Of a stretch of 64,000 nt of DNA, positions 52,601 to 64,000 are shown one piece after another. Each line of letters begins with the position of its first letter. Position 1 is the stretch's first letter. The stretch is from Parasponia andersonii (Eukaryota > Streptophyta > Magnoliopsida > Rosales > Cannabaceae): the NCBI GenBank assembly GCA_002914805.1, contig JXTB01000143.1, positions 743,936-807,935 on the forward strand, given 5' to 3'. Below the pieces are notes generated by a model. The model saw only the letters and a list, made by a program, of their open reading frames with translations, was not told where the DNA came from and made no database searches. The translations under genes were made by a program, and so were the position numbers.

Positions 52601-54138
52601 GATTAAATTAGTCTAGATTTTAAAGTTTAGATTAAGTTTGACATATGCCAGCAATGCAGATACTACATAATAGTACTTGGACTATGTACTACTGTACTGG
52701 TGTTCTTGGATGTTTCGAATGGCCAAGTTAGGCCCCGGCCCTCTTCAATCCATGCCAACAAAATGCCAGCAAAAACTCTTATGTTCTCACTTGCAAGTTG
52801 CAACCTATGAGGGGCAACTTCCCTTTTACCTTTTCATGGCCCCCCCTCTATAAAGAATTTCTAACTGTACATAGAAATATCATATATCTCCTTTTAGAAT
52901 TCTTCTTTTTTTACTTCTACCACATTTTGGTCTCTTTTGAATCTGTAAGCTAATGTTTTTTACTTTCCAAAAACTGAACAGAATGATGAAGTTGCAAGTA
53001 CATGGCTGAATGACAGAGAAGTTAGGAAAGCAATTCATGCAGAGCCAGTAAGAGCTATCTACCTTGGCCTAGCTAGTTTCATACTGTAAATTTGAAAATT
53101 TAAGTTTGACTTACCGCGAATTCTTTTGCCTATACATTAATTTTCTCAGGAAAGTGTAATTGGTAGTTGGGATTTATGCACAAGCAAAATAGAATATACA
53201 CATGATGCTGGAAGTATGATCCCTTACCATAGAAACCTCACAAAGCAAGGATACCGAGCCCTAATTTTCAGGTATTTTTGATAAACAACACATGAAATTT
53301 GCTTATTTAGTCTTTATGATTATTTTGACAATCCTCATTATTTGAAGGAAAAATTGTAAAGGAATGTATTTACAATGTAATTTGCTCCAAAAGAAAATGT
53401 AAGTGTCTACTGTTTCTGTTGGCAGTGGAGACCATGACATGTGTGTGCCATATACTGGGAGCCAGGCATGGACAAGATCACTTGGATATAAGATTTTAGA
53501 TGAATGGAGGCCTTGGATCTCCAACACCCAAATTGCAGGGTAACTTATTTCTGTTCATACTCAACACTGAATCTCATCCACTCACCTACTTTTCTCTTAA
53601 TATGCTTAAACCAAAAACCCACATTTTGTCTTGAAGTAGAAAACTAGTTTTCCTCCACTTGAGCATTAGTTATGGATACCTTGATATTTATACAAATTTT
53701 GACCTTCACTCATTCGAAAAATTGACAAATATTTGACAAATATGTGAGACAATATAGCTACCACTATCAGTACAAAATGGTGATAGCTCTTGCCACTTAC
53801 AAAAGGAATTGTTTGATTTATTGGTTGCAGATACTTACAAGGATATGCCCACAACCTCACCTTTCTCACCATCAAGGTCAGCACACAATTTTATTCCCCC
53901 AAATATTATTTGACAATGCTTGCCATTAAGATATAAATTTGTCTCTTTCTTTTACAAAATTCAATTACCCTTTCATAGATTCCTATGTTTTCAATATAAT
54001 TATTAATCAGCCATAAATCTGACATTTAATAATTTTTATTTGACGGGGGCACAGGGGGCAGGGCATACAGTTCCTGAATACAAGCCGCAGGAGGCATTGG
54101 ACTTCTATAGCCGTTGGTTGGAAGGAAAATCCATATGA
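49610..54138 (+). CDS. SCPL20: SCPL20-like serine carboxypeptidase, intact copy, 14 exons
   Basis: Secreted peptidase family S10 enzyme removing C-terminal residues; vacuolar or apoplastic. Exons: 49610-49743, 49879-50027, 50873-50949, 51042-51164, 51255-51357, 51445-51482, 51558-51659, 51826-51900, 52064-52321, 52982-53047, 53150-53271, 53426-53539, 53831-53876, 54055-54138; phases agree, 496 aa. An N-terminal hydrophobic signal peptide ends near SSEAAP. Then [16 protein letters not shown], oxyanion-hole [12 protein letters not shown], catalytic Ser in GESFAG (about 180), [12 protein letters not shown] with the catalytic Asp (about 418-420) and [11 protein letters not shown] with His (about 473). 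Exon 8 could instead end at 51909; 51900 is preferred because it matches the length of copy 1. It could act as an SCPL acyltransferase, but SCPL20 is usually placed with true peptidases. Confidence 0.95.
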
Positions 54139-55892
54139 CAGCATTGAAGAAGCTTCATTTTTTATTTCTTAGTTTTATTTTTCCTGATATATATATTTTT
54201 TTACAGTAGCATGTACTTTCATCCTTATTTTTGCTGAACTTTATAAATTAAAAGCAATTAATTCAATAAAGAGCTTCATTTTATAGGCCAAAAAGATGAG
54301 CCTATTCTTCAAAGTTTGCTGTGGTTTTTATGGTCTGTGGTTGTGATTTTTATTAATTTTTTTTTGGGGTCAAAGTACTTTGTTGTGACTTTGTAGAGCA
54401 ATGACAGATGAACTTTCCAAGCCGCCAATTGAGTCATAGTGATTTATTGTGACTTTTAAACATACAAAAATATGCATGCTTCTACTAATACCATAGGTCC
54501 CCTTCTATAACCACTACATTTGGACTTTTATTCATGACTCCGTGTTATTGCATCATCGCCAGGAGGAATATGAAATAATGACTGTGTCTCCTTGCCTCGT
54601 CCTACTTGTTTTGTTCCTTTTCAAAATTCTCTTTTTGTTAGGTAAAGTCTTGAAGAGCCCTACAGATTTCTAGTTCCCCATCGTTTTGAAGCCATAGCTT
54701 TTTCGAATTTTTATTTTTTGTTTGAAAAATAGAAAAGAAGAGCTAGATGGGATGAATTTTCTCGAAAGTTGCTTATTCCCCCTTCGGAATCTTCTCAATA
54801 TCCCTAGTCAATCGGGCACTAACCCATTAACTGAGCACGACAAAAGATAATAACCTCTGAATTGATATTTCCCATTTCAAATTTTCAAAAAGGGATAATT
54901 GGAAAAAAAATACTAAGTGTTTTACTATTTAAATTTTTGAAGTTTATATTCTGAAAATTATGCTTTGAGATTAAAAATTTTAAAAAATTAATTTTTTTGA
55001 ATAATTTTAACCGATAAAATATTATAATATTCTCAAAATTTAGAAAAATAATAAAAATTAATCTAATTTAATAAAAGATATTATTATTTTTCAGTTGTTA
55101 AAAAATCTATCCAACATATTAATTTTCAAAAATTCTTAAATCTCAGTATATTATTTTACCGAATTCAAATTTCAAAATTTAAATTACAAAATACTCTCTT
55201 TTTACCGAATTCAAATTTCAAAGTTTAAATTACAAAATACTCTCTTAAAATTTGAGGATATTTGGGCTGTTACCCCGAAACAAAAGCACCAACTTGGGTT
55301 CTCAGCCAGTCATTCAAAGCAAGCTTTCATATCCCGAGTGTGAGGTGCGCAAGTTAAGTCAATCCATGTCAAATTGGCAACTTGAATAGCAACTATAAAA
55401 ATGACGTCGTTTAGTGAAACAATTCAAACCACAGAAAAGAAAAGCTCCAATATTAATGGAAAAACATGATCAAGAATAGAGAATCCACCACTCAAAAGAG
55501 TTGAAATTAAGATGAGGCTTCATTTTCACGATTATTATCAACATGACAAAACAACAAATATCACATGAAATACATTGAAACCAAAAAAAAAAAAAAATTG
55601 AAAAGAAAAAAGAAAAAACGGAGAGCTGGTTTTACCAAAATTCCAATCCTACCCACACTAGAGAAAGAAAGGACAATTTCCCAGACGTGCTAATATAGCC
55701 GGGTCAACTTCTCCGGTCCAAGTTTTATCAATGAGGGCCCTACAAATTTTCTTCAATCCCTTCTATAGAATAATAAAATGGAAACAGAACAGAAACAAAA
55801 ATATAAAATTATCAAAAAAAAAAAAGAGTTGATTACTTTACTGTAGAGAAGGCAAAACTGATGTTCCCTTATGCTCATTTGTGGGACTTGCT
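54139..55892. other. Convergent 3' flanks of SCPL copy 2 and PP2C
   Basis: An AATAAA at 54265-54270 fits the SCPL copy 2 poly-A signal. AT-rich elsewhere; a two-copy ~48-bp tandem repeat lies near 55150-55250. No gene recognised. Confidence 0.6.
55150..55250. repeat. Two-copy tandem repeat, ~48-bp unit
   Basis: Two adjacent copies of TTTTACCGAATTCAAATTTC followed by TTTAAATTACAAAATACTCT, nearly identical. Confidence 0.85.
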
Positions 55893-58708
55893 TTACTCTT
55901 CTCCAGGAACAAACCTTGGCAGAGTCAACAATGTATTAACACGAGACACTCCTTCCAATGCAGACCAATCTTTTCCTAGCTCACAGTTCATTTCCTCTGA
56001 GGCATCCTCTTTGCTTCCTTCTGAATGAATCTCTTGGCCGGTTCGGACAGTTCCTGAGCGGTCCAAACTAGTTGGACAAGAGGGATCTTCTTCTTTCTCT
56101 GTAGCACAGTTGACCTCGTCCGCAGAAGTATGATGTTCCTTGGACCTAGTGTTAGAAGCAATGGACATATTGTCTGTGTCTGTGTCAAGGAAGAGGCAAA
56201 CAACAGCGCAGTCATCTACTTTTGATGTCGGGTATTTATGTCTCCAAGATCGAACCGCTGTCTCGACCAACACTCGAGCTGCCGTGGAGCGTGCTGGGGC
56301 TGAAGCTACAATGTCTACAACTTCTTTGTTTGTGAGCACATCCCAAATCTGCCAGGACAAGAATGAATTGAAAAAATAAAGATTGGGAGCAGAGGAAATG
56401 TCATTCAGTAAAGCAAACTACTTAAATTTAGTTTCTTATTATACCCCATCTGTAGCCAAGACTATGAACTCATCTTTCTCACTGATTTTTCGATAGGATA
56501 TTTCAGGCACAGATATTAGACCAAAATCCTTGAGGCAGAAATCTCCAAAAGCACGAGCCATGGCAAGGCCAGGGGAATCGTTGTTTGGCAGCCAAACTCG
56601 AGCAACTTCAGGTTCATCCCGAAGAGCAAATACACGCCCTCTACACTTTCGGATCCGCTCAGCTTCCACTATAAGGCAAACAAAGAACAAAAATAGAAGG
56701 GGATTTAAGTGGAACGTTTGACAGTAAAAAGTAAAACGTAAAAAGAGAAAACAGGTTAGAAAGAACTCGATCGTAAAACCAGCTAAGCCTGATACTAATA
56801 ATCAAAGTATTCACTTTTCTATTCCTCATTGCATTTCATGGTGAATGAAAGCCATTAGAATGTAACAATTGTTTCAAAAAAGCTCAACCATTGAACTTTT
56901 TCGTGCCAGAAAAAGTACACACAGAACAAATAACTATTAGCCCTCCTCCTACGTGAAACAATTGTAAATGGGAAATTCATGTTAGTCCTGCTCCTGATTT
57001 TAGGACATGGAACAACATTCGTCTCTTAAGTCCATCATCAGAGTGAGAAATCACCTGGGAGATTTGGTTTCAGATCCACGGTCAACTGAAGTGCAATTAG
57101 AGAATTGTCTTTATCTCTAGTACCAAGTACAGCCCTCGAGTCTCCTACATTTGCAATGACAATATCCCGTCCCTACAAAGCAGGAAAACAGCTTATAATC
57201 AAGATGGGAATCTAACAAAAAGTTAACATCGTAATGAAAAAGTTTTTCTAGTGGCGATTGCCCACCTGCTTAACTAGAGTTACAGCTGTTGTCCCGCTGC
57301 AGAAGCAATCAATACTTGCTTGCATTCTCAGTTCCCTGTCCATGACTTTGAAAGCCTTCAGAAATGACTCTTTCAGTGTCTGAAAGATCTCAGCAGTGCG
57401 CTTTTCTGCTTCTCCCATATCAATTGAGGTCCTCGGTTCTTCGTCAGCAGATGCAAAGGTGGTATCATCTGAATTCATGCTTTCTGCAGTATTGAGGCTG
57501 ATCTCTTTGAGAACATCTGCACTGGTTATGTTCACTTCCCAGTGTGCACTCAATTTCAGAGGAAGAGAATCCCTCACTCTTTTTGCAACCATATGACCGT
57601 AAGGACCGTGACCATCGAAAACACCACAGAAAACTGTGTCTGTTCTCGAACCAAAATTCTGAAATTCCAAGTTAAGAGAGTTAGCGGTCATGATTTCAAA
57701 GAGGTATCTGAAAGGAAACCAAATAATCACAAAACATCAATTAAAGACCAGCACACCTCCCGTTAACATGATATCGAAGCAAAAGTAGAAGTTGGTAACA
57801 TCAGAATAAGAATCTATAATTAAGATGACAAAAAGGGACAGATACTTATAGAACTTCAAGAGTTCTAACATGACGATCTACATACAAACATGGTAATCCT
57901 ACTAGAGTAGCTTGTTTTACGGTAACCTTGAACTAGATACAATGGAAGTAAGCCAATTTGTTCCTCAAAGACGAAACCAGAAACATATATATATATATAT
58001 ATATATAGGAAAAATGAGCTAAAAAAGAAAAGAATACTTCACTTTGCCACCACAAAAGCATGGTTTCGTGAAGCACTTGAAACATTGGATGGAAAGAAGA
58101 GAAAAGAAACTGCAATCAATTATTATGATCCCCCTGCCCTTTTTGTTTTCTGTACTTGAATACATCTCTATAAAAGAGAACAAAGGCAACATAAAAAGGC
58201 AAACTAGTTTTAAAAACATAAAATTAGAATTTGCACATGGCGCAGAAAGAGCATACTCATTATAGTTCAGGAAACATGGAGCTTATTATTAATTCCACTG
58301 CTTTTGCAGACCATTCAGGATGTATACCAAACTTTGATTCCAATATATTAACTTCAATATATATCAGATTATCATGAATTGAAAACCTAATGATAAACAT
58401 AATAATCCCAATAAAACTACTGGTTTTTGCTTAAAAGATCAGGAAAGGCTAACCTCCCAAACAATCATGGCATCCTGGTTAGTCCCTTTCTTCCCCTGTT
58501 GGGTAAAGAGTGATGCAACTTCACTTGACCCATTTAAGAACATCCTCCCAGGAATTCTGTGCAGCGGTTCTTCCCTCCGGTAATCGAACGACGAATTCCG
58601 AGACCCGGGTTTTTTCTTCGAGTTCTTCCATTTCCTGACTCCCCGGGAGGGAGATAAGGGCGAACTGGTACGAGGGCTCCTGCTTTCTGCAGATAAGCAG
58701 GACCCCAT
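55893..58708 (-). CDS. PP2C33: Protein phosphatase 2C, clade E, PP2C33-like, 5 exons
   Basis: Metal-dependent Ser/Thr phosphatase. Exons (minus): 58454-58708, 57266-57658, 57055-57172, 56445-56668, 55893-56348; GT-AG, phases agree, 481 aa. It starts MGSCLSAESRSP: Gly2 and Cys4 form an N-myristoylation plus palmitoylation signal, so plasma-membrane attachment is expected. PP2C motifs in order: GKKGTNQDAM, VFDGHGPYGH (metal Asp at about 100), CFCSGTTAV, NVGDSRAVLG, LTVDLKPNLP, DSPGLAMARAFGDFCLKDFG, FIVLATDGIWDVL and VDDCAVVCLFLD. An acidic/Ser-rich tail ends ALEGVSRVNTLLTLPRFVPG, shared with Arabidopsis PP2C33 (At3g02750), the closest relative I recall. The start at 58708 is chosen because it gives MGSC in a strong context (A at -3, G at +4). 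Confidence 0.95.
57984..58006. repeat. (TA)n tract in PP2C intron 1
   Basis: TA dinucleotide run inside the 795-base intron 57659-58453, without a MITE beside it. Confidence 0.9.
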
Positions 58709-59990
58709 TCTGAGGGCCCTGATAATGTTTAATATGCACTCCAGACCAGCCAAACAACCGCCCCCCCTATTCTCGATTGAAGGATCCGTCAGAAAACTTG
58801 GTGATCAACCTAAAAAAAGAGCTTTTTGTCTTCTCAAACTTGCAGCCCTGGACCCTTCAATCTTCTTCAGTCACAATTCTGAAACAACCCTTTTGAGCTC
58901 GAAGCCTAAGAATCAGAGAAAGAGGCCTTTCGATCTTCAAACGGTTGAATTATGGCCAGTAACCAAATTAGATTGCAAAAATCCAGATACCCTTTTGCTA
59001 TCAGGTAAAATGGCCTTCAAAACAATTGAATTATGCCAAAACTGCAAGAATAGTATCCCCAATAGGAACCAAAATCCAGAATTCAAAACCAGGAGCTGTC
59101 AGCTTTCCTTGAATGGTAAAGAAAAGCACTTTCTACATATATTTATATTTTAATATTATAGAAAGTAAAAAAGGCGAATATGGATAAAGAGACCAGATCT
59201 ACGAAAGAAGATCTATTTCAAAAGAGCACTTTTTTTTACCAAAAACCCACCTCAATACCCCAAATACGTATCCAAAATTCAATACAAAAGAAAGAGAGAG
59301 AGAGAGAGAGAAAACCACTCAATTCCAATTCCTGCTCAATCAAACCACGAGGAGTCCCAGAGTTTTGTCCAAACACCAAACCAAGTTGGTGATCTCAAGA
59401 TCAATCAAAATCACTCCACCACCCCAAAACCAGCTGATTCTTCCGGGATCAAGCTCGAAATCGACAGAGACGAAATAATCCAAATGAAGCAATATTCACG
59501 CTGAAATAGCCAAACGAAAGCAGAAATATATGTGTAGAGAAAGCAGAGCAGCTCATTCGGCAATTTGGCATCTAGAAAAAGACACCCTTTTGGAACTTTT
59601 TTTCTGGTGGAGGCCAACACAATACATGTGGTGGAGAGAAACCCAGTTCCAGATGGAGAAAATGTATAGGGGTAGAGAGAGAGAGGGATTGGGTTAATGG
59701 GTTCCAATATGAGAAATTATGGCAACCACCACCATATCACTACCACTACCACCACCACCAGAAAAAAGATGAAGACTTTACCCCCAAAAAAACTGCTCCC
59801 TATATAGCTATAAAGATCCTGATTTTCTAGAGAGAGAGAACAAGAACTGATTTTGAGAGAGAGAGGAGGGTAATGGGTATTGGAATTTGGAAAGAGGAGG
59901 TTCCTTTCTGTCGCTTGAAAATTCCGAGACGGGATGGTATTTGTTCGAGGAATGCTACGGGGCACAAGCACCACGGCACAAGGAACACAA
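58709..59990 (-). promoter_or_regulatory. PP2C33-like gene leader and upstream region
   Basis: Upstream of the PP2C start. A (GA)n run lies at about 59292-59311 and a (CCA)n/(ACC)n run at about 59730-59762. The higher complexity than the spacer beyond 60000 suggests a long leader, perhaps with an intron, but no splice pair or TATA box was fixed. No protein recognised in the overlapping frames. Confidence 0.4.
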
Positions 59991-61113
59991 TAATGCGTCT
60001 GGTTAATTTAATTAATAAATTAGATTTATAATTATAATTAATTAATTTATAAGAATACTATTGATATCTTATATAATATTATTCTATTTGTTTTAGTAGG
60101 AAGGGATTTATTAATGATGATGGATAAATGGATAACATAATAAACTTTTTTTTTATTATTTGTGGAAATAAATTTAAGTTACAATAAAGCATATTATTGT
60201 TGGAGGTTTTTGACTAACTGATTATTAAAGATGCCTGTAATTGGAATTTCAGATTTCATGGTTTTGACTTTGTTGAGAATTCAGATGTCATTTCCAATTT
60301 TTCATGGCCTTTTTTCTTTATTGTTTAATTATTTCTTTTCATCTCTATAATTCTCTTTCAAGTATCACCCTTACCATGAACAAAGAAATGATTTTATTAA
60401 ACCACTCTTTTTCAGTATTTTTCTCTTTTGTAATTACACCCCTTTATGGATTTTTCTTTTCTGCTAGAAATGAAAAAATAACTCTTTAAGGCTATGTTGT
60501 CTCTTTAAGTTCTTTCTTGTTGACCTTTTGTGGGCTATAGATTCCTTCATCACTTTCAACCTATTAAAAATATATAAAAATAGTATTGTCGGGTTAAAAG
60601 CAAATCGTTTTTTTAAAAAAAAAAAAAAGAAAAGGAAAAAATATTCTATGTCAAGCTTTGATTAATCATCAAATAGTGGATTAATAGGAAAGAAAATCAG
60701 TTAATAATATTAAAAATGTAACAATCATAAAATCAAAAAATTATCCCATAAAAATATTGTATAAAAGTGAAATTACTATATTTTATCTTTTTCGGTTACT
60801 TTGGTTCAAATAATACTGTAATTTCAAAAAGAATGCATTGTAATTAAGATAAAAGAGAAGAACACAAAAGCTCTGCATTGTAATTAAGATAAAAGAGAAG
60901 AACACAAAAGCTCCACCAAAAAAAAAAACGAAAAACAAAAGCTAGATAAGTACTTAATTACTTTATTATAAAAAAGAAGTACGTAATTGTGATTTTCATT
61001 GCACTCAGTCCAATAATAATCTTTGTAAAATGTAAGATCCAGCAAAGCCTTTTCCAAGCTGATCAAGTGAAGTGTATTTACCACTAATTTTATCCACCTC
61101 GATAATACCTCAA

Positions 61114-61146
<33 letters not shown>

Positions 61147-62046
61147 CAAATGCATGTTAAGTTCAAACTCAAATTTTTCCCTAGTTTTGGTGTCCAATTC
61201 ATATATAACTAATGAATTTATGACCAATTATCTAAAAATTACCTAATTTACCTTTTAAATTATCTTTTTTTTTTTTAATTTAAAATCTTAAAGACTTCTA
61301 TTAATCAGGTATTGTTTTAACTCATTATGTTGACATAAATTGGGACAATAACTAAATCTAGATTCTATAAGTTGTATGTAAAATTACAAGAGTGCATAGA
61401 AAATTTCCAGTTCATAAAACTATTTATTTTCCTCTGATTCGACCTTTTGTAAATGTGAAAAATTATAATTATTAAAATCAAGTTTGGCTTTTTTTAAGGC
61501 ACAGTGTTATTCATTTTCTACAAAATTGGTCGTGTGATATTATGAATTTCTTTTGACTTGGTCTTATTATCGTCTTTTTTTCTTTCTTTGGTTTAACATC
61601 GCCATAGGAATACTTATTGTCATTTTTATTTCTATACATATTCATGTACGATTTCAATTCAATATTCGGTCTTATAGACTTATAGTTCACGTCAACAAAT
61701 AGCTCAATTTATTACTATTCTTTTTTTTGACTGGAAATTTATTATTATTATTTTGAAAAAAAAAAAAACAGTAGCTCATATTTTTTATGTCTCTTTCAAC
61801 ATGAATCGCATGTTCAATATTAACTAATTACAAAATAATGAAAAGTTTAATTAACACAACTAAAATGATATCCTATCACATGCATATGGTACCGTTCACA
61901 GCTGTGAACCTTTTATTTTTTGCATGGGAATTAATTTCAACCTAGCATGCACCTATTAATAATGCTAGCCAGACCTTAACAATATAACTTTTTCAGTAAC
62001 AACAAAAAACCCCATAAGGCATATCTTGTCATATATATATATATAT
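59991..62046. other. AT-rich spacer, nothing recognised
   Basis: No gene. It contains the two-copy tandem repeat at 60836-60915 and an (ATT)n run at about 61113-61142. Confidence 0.6.
60836..60915. repeat. Two-copy tandem repeat, ~41-bp unit
   Basis: Two adjacent copies of TGCATTGTAATTAAGATAAA followed by AGAGAAGAACACAAAAGCTC, identical by eye, so a recent duplication. Confidence 0.9.
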
Positions 62047-62263
62047 GGACAATAATTCAGTGGTTATTTTTTTTTTCTACTTATATCAATTTGGCCAATG
62101 AAAATTTAGCATGCACATTTTTTTATTATAAAAAATAAAAGAGAGAAAGAGCATTAATGATGCACGTATAACTATTGGATCACCCTACCATAGGGTGATC
62201 CAATGGCTAAAAAAAAATACCTACTCATAGGTAAAAAAAAAAAATACTTATTGAATTGGCAAC
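62047..62263 (-). mobile_element. (TA)n-associated MITE, copy 6, reverse orientation
   Basis: Begins next to a TA tract (about 62033-62046), runs through TTTGGCCAATGAAAATTTAG and GAGCATTAATGATGCACG, and ends TGAATTGGCAACC before a TA tract (about 62264-62278): the complement of the family's order. Non-coding. Confidence 0.75.
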
Positions 62264-63380
62264 CATATATATATATATTCGTACAATCATAATGTAACAA
62301 GTTCCAGGAGTCCATTTCACGCATCAATATCCAAAGACTTCCGGATACATATATTGTTGGGAATATACTGAACAATGAAGACTCGAGATAGTAAAAAAAA
62401 ATATGCTTTCTTGAAAGCATTATTTTCTGCCTCTAGGTTACTTGAAGGGACTTCACATGCAAATGACTTCTAAGATATAACAAGGCTTAAAAAAATTCTT
62501 ACACCAAGCAAAAGTGAAAGAAATCAAAGTTTGGAAGTAAGAACACTTTTGAATTCTGGAAAAACTTTCAAAAAAACTCAGAAAATTAATTTTTTTGTTG
62601 ATAATTTTCATCCACAAATGTGTTCTTTTTATTTCATTTTGGTATATAGTTGTATCTATTGTAAAAAGACACAACTCTTCAAAACACCTATTCTAGAAAA
62701 AAAAAAAATTGCAATTTTTCCAGAAAATAGGAGTGGCATAGTCATTCTTGAAATTTGCGCGGCCATGCATGCCTCTCTGAAATTTGGCACAATCAAGTAG
62801 CACGGCCATACTAGAGCTTTGTGTGGCTGCATAATGCTCTCGGGTCTGAGGCACATTAAATGTCTCATTTGCATTGCAGTACTAGGGCCTTGCGCACCCT
62901 TTCTCTCATTGTTTAAATATAAACAATGACAACAAATATAATTATATACCAGTAAAAAGTTACACGTATTTAACTCATGCTTTGTATCATCAATCTTATA
63001 CTTATGTTTTAAAACTAACAAACATATAATTAAGAACTAACGATATACTTGAGTGTGTAGAAATCTAAATTGAAGAGATCACAAAACATTCAAAATGAAT
63101 TATAGAAAATAACTTGAAGATAAAGTTCAAGAATATAAGACTCAGACTAACAAAGGTTAAACTCATAGTTCTTGTTCTTGAATACTTATTTGCACATAAT
63201 ATGATCTTAATGACTCAAATTTTTCATAAAATTAGAAATTTTCAAACCAATACTTTCAAACTTATTTATCTCCAATTAAAATATAAAATTTATCTTACAC
63301 AAGCTTTTAAATTGATTTATAAATTTTTATAGTATCTATATTTTATAAAAATCAATTTAAGAAGTCACAATTTTGAAAAG
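62264..63380. other. AT-rich spacer, nothing recognised
   Basis: Short frames on both strands show no family motif. No RNA gene seen. Confidence 0.5.
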
Positions 63381-64000
63381 AATCAAAAAGACTTGAAATA
63401 AAAATAAAAACATGCTCTCAGTTATTTTTGGCAGACCAATTCTCTTTCCAATTTTTGACAAATTTTCAAATTCGATCATTAGAACTATACTTTCAATAGT
63501 TAGTATTTTCAGTCGACCAAAAGTAGACGATATGTCAAAAATGATAGATTGTCTGTCAAACGGTCTAAAACGGCTAGTTTTCATTCAATTCCATAAATAG
63601 AAGTTTTTCTAAACTTAAAACAACTTTTGAATATTCCTACATAGCTTTATACATACTTTCACGTTGTTCAAATTAATTTTGTGATTAAAACTTTCAAAAC
63701 CACTTTTTTACATAAATCACTTGTGCCAAACTAGATTTAATCTTGTGTTAACACTTATTCTCTCTCAGCTTTCTTTGTATCAATTATTTTCATTAAAGAG
63801 ATTCTAGTTGAGTGTTGCAACAGATAAAAACAAAATTATATTTATAAAGTGAGGTTGACATCAGATTTATAAATAACCGGCTTAGGTGAGATTAGCACTA
63901 GAGTCTAAACAATCTGAGTTAAGCATAATAGAGCCAAATTCAAGATTATTGTAAAGGTCTGAATGTGCCAATGAGAAATCACTCGTGTAAAAGAGTCGAA
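63381..64000 (+). mobile_element. Possible LTR edge of a retroelement, running off the window
   Basis: GGCAGACCAATT and CAGTCGACCAAAAGTAGACG words, then CCATAAATAGAAG as a TATA-like box at about 63591, then a segment ending in TCGTGTAAAAGAGTCGAA resemble LTRs of some plant copia elements from memory. Neither end nor any coding domain is in view, so this is tentative. Confidence 0.3.

Noticed and set aside
58521-58757. Upstream in-frame extension of the PP2C N-terminus
   Set aside because: The apparent earlier starts are TTG codons, not ATG. The ATG at 58708 gives the conserved MGSC acylation signal.

Overview
The window is nuclear DNA of a flowering plant, almost certainly a eudicot and probably a woody rosid. 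This rests on GT-AG split genes with short exons, plant-only families (plastid thioredoxin f, a DUF2358 plastid protein, clade-E PP2C, SCPL20-type carboxypeptidases), very AT-rich intergenic DNA with long (TA)n tracts, Ty1/copia remains and many MITE-like elements. Lineage below that level is a guess. There is one N, at 31603, so this is assembled draft sequence. No CRISPR array, operon, rRNA gene or convincing tRNA gene was seen.

Layout. 1-11.8 kb is a graveyard of Ty1/copia remains on the minus strand: an RT/RNase H scrap at 1-1080, a 1.6-kb LTR at 4081-5684, a broken gag-pol at 5685-9722 and a second integrase scrap at 11474-11811. Two MITE copies lie in (TA)n DNA at 1.7-2.3 kb, and an unidentified, internally duplicated low-complexity sequence at 2.6-4.1 kb. 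12.7-20.5 kb holds two minus-strand host genes, GFAT (11 exons, 693 aa) and plastid thioredoxin f (3 exons, 193 aa). 20.5-30.3 kb is a gene-poor AT-rich spacer with a fold-back element, hAT-like MITEs and weak tandem repeats.

30.3-40.8 kb holds a GPI-anchored type A1 aspartic protease (10 exons, plus), a DUF2358 plastid membrane protein (5 exons, minus) and a decayed SCPL20-like serine carboxypeptidase (14 exon equivalents, plus). 40.8-49.6 kb is a second spacer with a fold-back element, a solo LTR with a 5-bp target duplication, another (TA)n MITE and an hAT-like element. 49.6-58.7 kb holds the intact SCPL20-like paralogue (14 exons, 496 aa, plus) facing a PP2C33-like phosphatase (5 exons, 481 aa, minus). 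58.7-64 kb is the PP2C upstream region and AT-rich spacer with one more MITE and, at the right edge, what looks like an LTR.

The genes are independent transcription units; they share neither pathway nor operon. The clearest evolutionary story is the tandem SCPL duplication: both copies keep the same 14-exon layout, but the left one has lost an intact reading frame. The clearest genome-dynamics story is a small MITE family whose copies all abut (TA)n tracts, two loci lying inside introns of working genes. I found nothing that amounts to a new molecular system. Coding coordinates come from hand splicing: each junction was checked for GT/AG (or GC) and for reading phase, and family lengths and motifs are from memory.
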